11,703 bases of DNA, taken from positions 1 to 11,703 of the forward strand of contig JALRCB010000023.1 of assembly GCA_023257525.1 (NCBI GenBank). The letters run 5' to 3'. Every line of letters starts with the position of its first letter. The first letter of the stretch is position 1. The notes under the pieces are model-generated. The model ran no database searches and had not been told where the DNA came from. It worked only from the letters and a program-made list of their open reading frames with translations. Origin of the DNA: Candidatus Nanopelagicales bacterium. GTDB taxonomy: Bacteria; Actinomycetota; Actinomycetes; S36-B12; UBA5976. Of the stretch, positions 6,666 through 11,703 are shown piece by piece. The position numbers were made by a program, and so were the translations under genes.

Positions 6666-8308
6666 CATCGAATTACATGACGTCAACAGAATTAGCTCGA
6701 TCAATAGTTCAAAGCTGCCTTGATTCCGGCGCCGAGCAAGTGGTAATTGCTCCCGGTTCTCGCAATGCACCGCTGTCTTGGGCATTTGCGCAAGCGGAAA
6801 AAGCTGGTCTAATCAAAATCCAAGTTCGCATCGACGAACGTGATGCTGGATTTCTTGCCCTGGGAATTGCCAAAGCGACTAGCAAGCCAGTTCCGGTAGT
6901 TGTAACTTCAGGTTCGGCAGTTGCGAACTTAATGCCGGCAGTCGTAGAGGCCTTTCATAGCGCTGTACCTGTCATAGTTTTGAGCGCCGATCGTCCGGAA
7001 TCTGCGCGCGGAAAAAGTGCGCCGCAAACTATTAGTCAATTTGGAATGTTTGGAACTTTTGTTAAGTCCAAGCTAGATGTGGCTGCTGGCAACGCAGCTG
7101 CTTTAGACATCAGCAAGGTAATTGAATCAAGCGTTTCAGGCCGGTCTGGTCCAGTACAAGTGAACGTGCAGTTTGAATTACCACTGATGCCAGATGTGAA
7201 CGAAATGGAATGGCAACCAAAGTCACCAAGCCTCAAGTCAATTTCAAAAACTGAAATCAATCAAAAACACATTGAAGTTCCAGCTCGTGGAATCTTCATT
7301 GTTGGTGACAATGCTGATGCTGAAGCCATCGAAGAAATCAATCGAGTTTCGCAAGAAATAGGTTGGCCAATCCTTTGGGAGCCAACTGCGAATGCTCACA
7401 TGCTTACCAACGCAATTTCTCACGGTGTAGTTCTACTGCAAGCAGACATCGCACCAAAAGTTGAAGCCGTTGTTACCTTCGGAACGGTTGGGTTATCGCG
7501 CGCAGTTCTGGGCTTACTAAAGAACGTTCCAATTCACATTGCAATCCACAGTGCAACTGCCGGGCCAGACTTACCGGATCCAGTATCAAGTGCCAACGAG
7601 ATTCTTGAATGTGTTCCAAAACTTGAAACCAAAATTGACCCAGAGTGGCTACAGCAATGGCAAACGTTGGATAACAAGGCTGCCAAAGTAGTAGAAACTG
7701 CTTTGGCAGCGAATACCTTAACGGGGCCAAGTGCGGCGCAAGTTGTTTGGAACCAAGCTAGCGAAGTGGATCAATTATTTGTTGCTGCATCCTGGCCAGT
7801 GCGTCATCTTGAAGCTCATGCTGGCACTCGAAATGGTTTGCAAGTCTTTGGCAACCGAGGCGCAAACGGAATCGATGGATTGATCTCAACCGCTACTGGT
7901 GTAGCAATCGGTACTAAGAAACGAACGGTCTTGCTTATGGGAGACATCGCATTCCTGCACGATCTTGGTGGCTTGAACCTAGGCGAAGGCCAAGAGCAAC
8001 CAAACTTAACGATCGTAGTTTTAGACAACAATGGCAGTGGAATCTTTAGCCAGCTTGAACAAGGTGCAGTGGAATACCAAGAACATTACGAAAAAGTCTT
8101 TGGCACTCCGCACGGTAAAGACCTTTGGGTTATTGCAGAATCATTGGGCATTCCAGCAAAGCAAGTAACAACGAAAACTGAATTGAAGTTTGCTTTGGAA
8201 AGTTTTGAAAAAATGCCAGGCATCAAAGTCATAGTTTGCCTGACAGGGGACCGAAGTGCGGAGAATGATTTGATTAAACAAATCGTCACTCAAGTAAAAA
8301 GTAGTTAA
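6662..8308 (+). CDS. menD: SEPHCHC synthase MenD (thiamine diphosphate enzyme)
   Basis: The 548-residue enzyme decarboxylates 2-oxoglutarate on thiamine diphosphate and adds the four-carbon unit to isochorismate, the first committed step of classical menaquinone synthesis. Visible features are PGSRNAPL at residues 31-38, the conserved glutamate E59 in RIDERDAGF that activates the cofactor, SADRPESARGK with downstream QFGMFG, and the cofactor/Mg motif beginning GDIAFLHD at G427-D428 and ending in the Asn-rich LDNNGSGIF about 27 residues later. Length is normal for the family. The ATG at 6662 overlaps the menC stop by four bases and is preceded by a strong AAGGAGG at 6645-6651. A second ATG at 6677 is a worse fit to that ribosome site. 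The downstream peptidase start is coupled to the menD stop. Confidence 0.96.
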   Translation: MTSNYMTSTELARSIVQSCLDSGAEQVVIAPGSRNAPLSWAFAQAEKAGLIKIQVRIDERDAGFLALGIAKATSKPVPVVVTSGSAVANLMPAVVEAFHSAVPVIVLSADRPESARGKSAPQTISQFGMFGTFVKSKLDVAAGNAAALDISKVIESSVSGRSGPVQVNVQFELPLMPDVNEMEWQPKSPSLKSISKTEINQKHIEVPARGIFIVGDNADAEAIEEINRVSQEIGWPILWEPTANAHMLTNAISHGVVLLQADIAPKVEAVVTFGTVGLSRAVLGLLKNVPIHIAIHSATAGPDLPDPVSSANEILECVPKLETKIDPEWLQQWQTLDNKAAKVVETALAANTLTGPSAAQVVWNQASEVDQLFVAASWPVRHLEAHAGTRNGLQVFGNRGANGIDGLISTATGVAIGTKKRTVLLMGDIAFLHDLGGLNLGEGQEQPNLTIVVLDNNGSGIFSQLEQGAVEYQEHYEKVFGTPHGKDLWVIAESLGIPAKQVTTKTELKFALESFEKMPGIKVIVCLTGDRSAENDLIKQIVTQVKSS

Positions 8309-8312
8309 GGAT
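8306..8312 (+). promoter_or_regulatory. Stop codon/Shine-Dalgarno fusion at the menD-peptidase junction
   Basis: TAAGGAT joins the menD stop TAA (8306-8308) with the AAGGA ribosome site (8307-8311) seven bases before the peptidase ATG at 8319. It supports that start and places the peptidase in the men transcript. The same heptamer occurs at the menE-menA junction on the other strand. Confidence 0.7.
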
Positions 8313-8318
8313 CGAAAA

Positions 8319-9446
8319 ATGCGCGCTCGTGATTTAGGAATCAAATTTGAGGGCCAGCCTGGCGCATTAAATGCCATCACAGATGTTCCGGGTCTGGAAG
8401 TTGGCATGGTGACTTTGATTTCAGGTGAAGGTGATTTGATTCCTGATGGTGGTCCAGTCCGAACTGGAGTAACAGCAATTTTGCCGGTCGGAAAGACAGA
8501 CACTCAGCAGGCAATACCTGCAGGGATTTATTCGCTAAACGGCAACGGTGAAATGACCGGTTCACATTGGATTAACGAAACCGGTGGCTTGTCTGGCCCA
8601 ATCATGATTACCAACACCCATGCGGTCGGAACGGTTCATCGAGGAGTTATCGAATGGGTCAAACAAAACTTTCCTGAGGCTGCCATGGAATGGTTACTTC
8701 CAGTTGTAGCGGAAACTTGGGACGGCTATCTAAATGACATCAATGGTGCGCATGTAACTACTGAACATGCCATCGCTGCAATTGAATCAGCAACTGGCGG
8801 TCAAGTCAGCGAAGGTTCGCATGGCGGCGGTACCGGAATGAATTGCTACGGATTCAAAGGTGGCAATGGAACGGCATCCCGAACTGTTCCATTTGGCGGC
8901 AAAGATTATGTTGTTGGTGTTTTCGTTCAAGCTAACTTCGGTGATCGAAAAGAACTTCGTATCCAAGGTCAAGACATGTCGACTTTAGATGTGCCAAATC
9001 CAATGGACGAATCAACTTGGATTGATCGAGACAAATCCCGAACCGTTCCTGGGGGAGCCGGCTCAGTGATTGTTGTAGTCGCAACGGATGCACCGCTGCT
9101 ACCGGATCAATGTCGGGCGCTTGCTAGACGAGTTCCACTTGGACTTGCCAGAACCGGAACTGCTGGTGGACATTTCAGTGGAGATATCTTCTTGGCAGTA
9201 TCAACGGCACAACCCGGTGAACTTTCAAGTGGCTTCCCAACTAAATCCCGTCAGGAAGCTGGATTGAAGTCTTTGGATTTTGTGCCTTGGAATTATCTAG
9301 ATGCTTTCTTTACTGCCACGGTTCAAAGCGTTGAAGAGTCGGTATTGAATGCACTCGTTAACAACGAGACGATGATTGGTCGAGACGGAAATACCTCGTA
9401 CGCACTGCCGCACGACCAAGTTAAATCCCGCATTTCTAAGCCGTAA
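8319..9446 (+). CDS. DmpA/BapA-like P1 family N-terminal-nucleophile aminopeptidase
   Basis: The 375-residue protein resembles the L-aminopeptidase/D-esterase DmpA family, whose precursor cuts itself into alpha and beta chains and uses the newly exposed N-terminal serine as nucleophile. The expected cut falls at G248-S249 in GGAGSVIVVVATDAPL, giving a beta chain of about 127 residues, close to what I recall for DmpA (Ser250 in a precursor of about 375). Other family hallmarks are DGYLNDI with Y137, the glycine-rich GGGTGMNCYGFKGG (about 168-181), N206 in QANFGDR, and SGDIFLAVS after the nucleophile. No signal peptide or membrane helix is seen, so it is probably cytoplasmic. It follows menD by ten bases with a stop/Shine-Dalgarno fusion. 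The natural substrate is unknown for most of this family; nothing here shows a direct step in menaquinone synthesis. Confidence 0.9.
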   Translation: MRARDLGIKFEGQPGALNAITDVPGLEVGMVTLISGEGDLIPDGGPVRTGVTAILPVGKTDTQQAIPAGIYSLNGNGEMTGSHWINETGGLSGPIMITNTHAVGTVHRGVIEWVKQNFPEAAMEWLLPVVAETWDGYLNDINGAHVTTEHAIAAIESATGGQVSEGSHGGGTGMNCYGFKGGNGTASRTVPFGGKDYVVGVFVQANFGDRKELRIQGQDMSTLDVPNPMDESTWIDRDKSRTVPGGAGSVIVVVATDAPLLPDQCRALARRVPLGLARTGTAGGHFSGDIFLAVSTAQPGELSSGFPTKSRQEAGLKSLDFVPWNYLDAFFTATVQSVEESVLNALVNNETMIGRDGNTSYALPHDQVKSRISKP

Positions 9447-9501
9447 CGGCCGAAACGTCAGTCAAGCCAAGTACGGTTAATGCAACAAGGGAGTACAAAT
9501 A

Positions 9502-10359
9502 GTGGCTGATAAATCATTGCGGGTTGACGTTGAACAACCTGCGAAAGCAAATCTCCCTAAGCGAGTTTCATATTCCCAAATGTCGTTGTATCAACAATGT
9601 GGATTGAAATATTTCTTTTCTTATATTGATGGCTGGCGTGAACCTCCAACTTCTGCATTGGCAGGCGGCTCAATCACTCACGAAGTTGTTGAACACCTTT
9701 ATCGGCTGGCACCACAAGAGCGGACCTTAGAAGCTGCAATGGAATTGCTTCGAGAGCATGGTCCACGCATGCTCAAAGCTGCTGAATACAAACCATTCGA
9801 GTCTGATAACAAAATGAAGCACAGTGTTAAAGAAGCTATTGAGAATTTATTTAAAGTTGAGAACCCAACTGAAGTTGTGGTTCAACCAGAACATCTTGAA
9901 ATGGAACTTAATGTCGAAATTAATGGTGTTAATTTCTTTGGAAAAGTTGATCGCTTTACCGTAAACGGCGTTAATCGAGTTACTGATTACAAGACTGGAA
10001 AAAGTCCAGGAAAGTTTGTTGATGACAAATTAGCGCAACCGTATTTATATGCATTGGGATTTAAGACACAACATGACATCGATGTTGATGAAGTCGAATT
10101 GATTTTTCTAAATGCGCAAGAAGTGGTTAGAAGACCTGCAGATTCAGGACTGGTAATTTCACAAGGTGAAAAACTTGCTCAGATGCGGGCAGGTAGTGAA
10201 AGTGATGTCCAGAGTTCATCTTGGGAAGCTCGCGTTTCCCGTTTATGTGATTACTGTGCATTTGAGCGAGTTTGCCCAGCCAGAACCCCTGAGGCACCAG
10301 TTCCAGGTTCCACTGAATGCGACACCAAATTGAGTGAAGCGGGACTCTTACACAAGTAG
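9502..10359 (+). CDS. Stand-alone RecB-family PD-(D/E)XK nuclease with predicted 4Fe-4S cluster
   Basis: The 285-residue single-domain nuclease resembles the RecB/AddB/Cas4 nuclease domain without a helicase. The N-terminal signature SYSQMSLYQQCGLKYFFSYI is followed by a motif-I-like GGSITHEVVEHL. The metal-binding core is GKVDRF (D150) and DYKTG (D162, K164), followed by a motif-IV-like AQPYLYAL. Four cysteines, C33 near the start and C249, C252 and C258 at the end (C-x2-C-x5-C), are arranged as in iron-sulfur nucleases of this superfamily. A role in DNA end processing or repair is inferred from family. The GTG at 9502 is supported by AAGGGAG at 9487-9493 with eight-base spacing. A 55-base gap separates it from the peptidase; I see no clear terminator there and only a weak possible -10 (TACGGT, 9472-9477). 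Base composition drops clearly in mid-gene (about 9841-9960). Confidence 0.9.
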   Translation: MADKSLRVDVEQPAKANLPKRVSYSQMSLYQQCGLKYFFSYIDGWREPPTSALAGGSITHEVVEHLYRLAPQERTLEAAMELLREHGPRMLKAAEYKPFESDNKMKHSVKEAIENLFKVENPTEVVVQPEHLEMELNVEINGVNFFGKVDRFTVNGVNRVTDYKTGKSPGKFVDDKLAQPYLYALGFKTQHDIDVDEVELIFLNAQEVVRRPADSGLVISQGEKLAQMRAGSESDVQSSSWEARVSRLCDYCAFERVCPARTPEAPVPGSTECDTKLSEAGLLHK

Positions 10360-10393
10360 TCGAGTGCCTGAACTTGTTTTTCGTGAACAGTTC

Positions 10394-10399
10394 TAGACT
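10394..10399 (+). promoter_or_regulatory. Candidate -10 box (TAGACT) for the membrane protein-P450 pair
   Basis: TAGACT fits TANNNT and is followed by six bases and the ATG at 10406, with no Shine-Dalgarno, as expected for a leaderless start. A nine-base palindrome GAAC-A-GTTC (10385-10393) abuts it directly upstream, where a regulator could block RNA polymerase; that is speculation. A TTGTTT lies at 10374-10379, but at 14 bases it is too close to be a normal -35. Confidence 0.45.
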
Positions 10400-10405
10400 T
10401 ATCTC

Positions 10406-10822
10406 ATGCGTAATTCCAGATATCGTTACTCTCGCTTAGTCATGATCATCGGATCGATCGTTTTTGCGATCAGTGCTGGTGTATTGCTGGTGGATCCGTT
10501 CGCATTTGTTTCTTACATAGGTCTAACTTCAAACGAATCTGTAGTTTGGTCATTTAGGTTGACTGGCGTATTACTTGTCGCCCTGGCAACCCATATGGCA
10601 ACCACATCGCGCAATGCTGCTGACCCAGCTTTTCGTCGAGCAGCTTTAGTAATGATTTTGGTTTCAATTGGTTTAGCAGTTCTGACTTATCTGGCACCAG
10701 GCACAGCAACAACAGGCCGTTGGGTTTTTGTTGGAATCGGTGCTGGCTTTTCTGCGTTGTATATGATCACGCTTCCAATCAAGTCAATTGGTTACAAGGA
10801 AGAGCAGCCAAATAGCGCATGA
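10406..10822 (+). CDS. Four-helix membrane protein of unknown function
   Basis: I do not recognise a family for this 138-residue protein. It has a basic N-terminus (MRNSRYRYSR) and four predicted membrane helices at about 11-29, 47-64, 79-97 and 105-124, joined by short loops, with a polar C-terminal tail (KEEQPNSA). The basic N-terminus, the basic loop after helix two (SRNAADPAFRR) and the charged tail suggest both termini face the cytoplasm. No cysteine pairs, histidine clusters or catalytic motifs are visible; one histidine lies at the end of helix two (ATHMATT). Its stop overlaps the P450 start by four bases, so the two are made together. The upstream region suggests a leaderless promoter that starts a new unit. 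Possible roles such as a P450 membrane anchor, small-molecule transporter or stress protein cannot be distinguished from the sequence. Confidence 0.75.
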   Translation: MRNSRYRYSRLVMIIGSIVFAISAGVLLVDPFAFVSYIGLTSNESVVWSFRLTGVLLVALATHMATTSRNAADPAFRRAALVMILVSIGLAVLTYLAPGTATTGRWVFVGIGAGFSALYMITLPIKSIGYKEEQPNSA

Positions 10823-11703
10823 GCTTGGCTGACATTTTAGATACTCGCGACCCAGCAACGGTTGCAAATCCTTACGACATTTACCGCGAGCTTCGGTCAC
10901 ATCGAGATCTCGTATGGAGCGATCGCCTCGGCTTATGGTTGGCACCAACTCATGAAACAGCTAATGCAACACTTCGAAATAAAAGTTTAGGTCGGCTGTA
11001 TCAAGCCCAAGAACCATTTGATGAGTGGGAAATTTTCAACTGGCTACATTCTGATTCGATTTTGGATAGCGAGCCGCCTAAGCACACTAGATTGCGTTCA
11101 TTGGTTCAAAAAGCATTTACACCGGGCCGGATCGCGGCACTTGAGCCAAACATTCAAGAGATTTGTGAGCGGTTACTTGATGAGGCCGAAGCAAAGTTAG
11201 TAAGTACCGGAAGTTTCGATATCTTGGCGGACTATGCCGAGCCATTGCCGGTTCTGGTTATTGCAGATCTATTGGGTGTCCCACGCGATATGGCCAATGA
11301 CTTACGTCGCTGGTCGCAGGACATAGTGAAGATGTATGAGTATGGCAGGACGCGAGAACAAGAACTTGCCGCGCAAAAGGCAGGCTATGAATTCAGTTCT
11401 TACATAGCTGACTTGGCTGCTAAGCGAAAAGTTGATCCACAACAAGACTTGATTACTGCCTTAGTCGAAGTTGAAGAACAAGGCGAGAAGCTAAATGAGC
11501 ATGAACTGATTGCGATGTGTGTTTTGCTACTCAATGCCGGCCATGAAGCGTCAGTAAATGGTTTTGGAAATGGCATGGTTGCTATGTTCCGAAATGCAGA
11601 ACAACTTGAGTTAATGAAAAGTTCCCCACGTGTACTCGCTGAAACCGCACTCGAAGAAATGATGCGATTTGATTCACCACTGCACATGTTTGAAAGAACT
11701 GCG
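10819..11703 (+). CDS. Cytochrome P450, 5' part (3' end outside window)
   Basis: The frame from the ATG at 10819 is open to the last base, giving 295 residues of a soluble bacterial-class P450 of about 400. Seen in order: N-terminal NPYDIYRELR; the C-helix HTRLR with H89 and R93, which contact haem propionates; the I-helix LLNAGHEASVNGFGNG with A240-G241-H242-E243; and the K-helix ExxR as E280-M-M-R283. The haem-ligating cysteine loop should lie about 65-70 residues beyond the window. At the position of the conserved I-helix threonine there is A244, followed by S245, which departs from the usual Ala-Gly-x-Asp/Glu-Thr. Substrate and redox partners are unknown. The start is fixed by the ATGA overlap with the four-helix protein; the nearest AAGGA (10796-10800) is 18 bases away, so translation is probably by coupling. 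Confidence 0.93.
   Translation, partial: MSLADILDTRDPATVANPYDIYRELRSHRDLVWSDRLGLWLAPTHETANATLRNKSLGRLYQAQEPFDEWEIFNWLHSDSILDSEPPKHTRLRSLVQKAFTPGRIAALEPNIQEICERLLDEAEAKLVSTGSFDILADYAEPLPVLVIADLLGVPRDMANDLRRWSQDIVKMYEYGRTREQELAAQKAGYEFSSYIADLAAKRKVDPQQDLITALVEVEEQGEKLNEHELIAMCVLLLNAGHEASVNGFGNGMVAMFRNAEQLELMKSSPRVLAETALEEMMRFDSPLHMFERTA

Noticed and set aside
6194..6785. Minus-strand frames opposite the menC-menD junction
   Set aside because: Low-complexity products antisense to two well-supported enzymes; no start signal.
2409..8308. The alternative futalosine route to menaquinone
   Set aside because: MenA, MenB, MenC, MenD and MenE are all present with catalytic residues, which defines the classical isochorismate route.
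9440..9450. GCCGT-A-ACGGC at the end of the peptidase gene as a terminator
   Set aside because: A one-base centre cannot form a hairpin loop without losing pairs, leaving about four base pairs, and there is no T tract after it.
9502..10359. CRISPR Cas4
   Set aside because: The nuclease core and cysteines are similar, but there is no repeat array or other cas gene in the window; a general RecB-family nuclease is the safer call.
10370..10393. GAAC and GTTC elements upstream of the membrane protein as a LexA (SOS) box
   Set aside because: The actinobacterial LexA site needs GAAC and GTTC separated by four bases; here the close pair is separated by one base and the wider pair by 14.
1..11703. 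Mobile elements, tRNA/rRNA, CRISPR arrays, riboswitches or long direct repeats
   Set aside because: No transposase or integrase, no tRNA-like cloverleaf, no array and no leader long enough for a riboswitch was seen; the largest non-coding gap is 55 bases.

Overview
The window reads as chromosomal core sequence from a small-genome actinobacterium of moderate GC (roughly mid-40s percent by eye). Three things point there. A system II cytochrome c maturation pair (ResB/CcsB) sits next to an almost complete menaquinone (men) set, an order I recall from actinobacteria such as Mycobacterium. DUF4229-like and PLDc_N-like small membrane proteins lie between them. Packing is extreme: gaps are 2 to 55 bases, and three gene pairs overlap by four bases at ATGA. 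A freshwater acI-type (Nanopelagicales-like) lineage would fit, but that is inference. I see no mobile element, tRNA, rRNA, CRISPR array or long non-coding stretch.

Layout. 1-1841 (+): the 3' part of resB, then ccsB, which together deliver haem and attach it to apocytochrome c. 1849-2106 (-): a two-helix PLDc_N-like protein whose stop codon faces that of ccsB inside a perfect inverted repeat. 2161-2406 (+): a DUF4229-like two-helix protein. 2409-4612 (-): menE followed by menA. 4666-9446 (+): menB, menC, menD and a DmpA-like self-processing P1 aminopeptidase. 9502-10359 (+): a stand-alone RecB-family nuclease with a predicted Fe-S cluster. 10406-11703 (+): a four-helix membrane protein of unknown role overlapping a cytochrome P450 that runs off the end of the window.

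How the genes work together. MenD, MenC, MenE, MenB and MenA cover the path from isochorismate to demethylmenaquinone: SEPHCHC formation, OSB, OSB-CoA, DHNA-CoA, then prenylation. The isochorismate synthase (MenF), MenH, DHNA-CoA thioesterase and final methyltransferase are not in the window. The menE-menA and menB-menC-menD groups diverge from one 53-base region. ResB/CcsB provide the c-type cytochromes that a menaquinol-oxidising chain would use, so the left two thirds of the window is respiratory-chain biogenesis.

A second layer is visible in how genes start. Genes inside transcription units mostly have Shine-Dalgarno sequences (GGAGGA, AAGGA, AAGGAGG, AAGGGAG). Five of the six genes that could head a unit instead have a TANNNT hexamer ending 5-7 bases before the start codon, as expected for leaderless mRNAs. 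I found no clearly new multi-gene system. The less routine items are the P450 with its membrane partner, the peptidase in the men operon, the MenB active-site type, and the palindrome shared by two stop codons.
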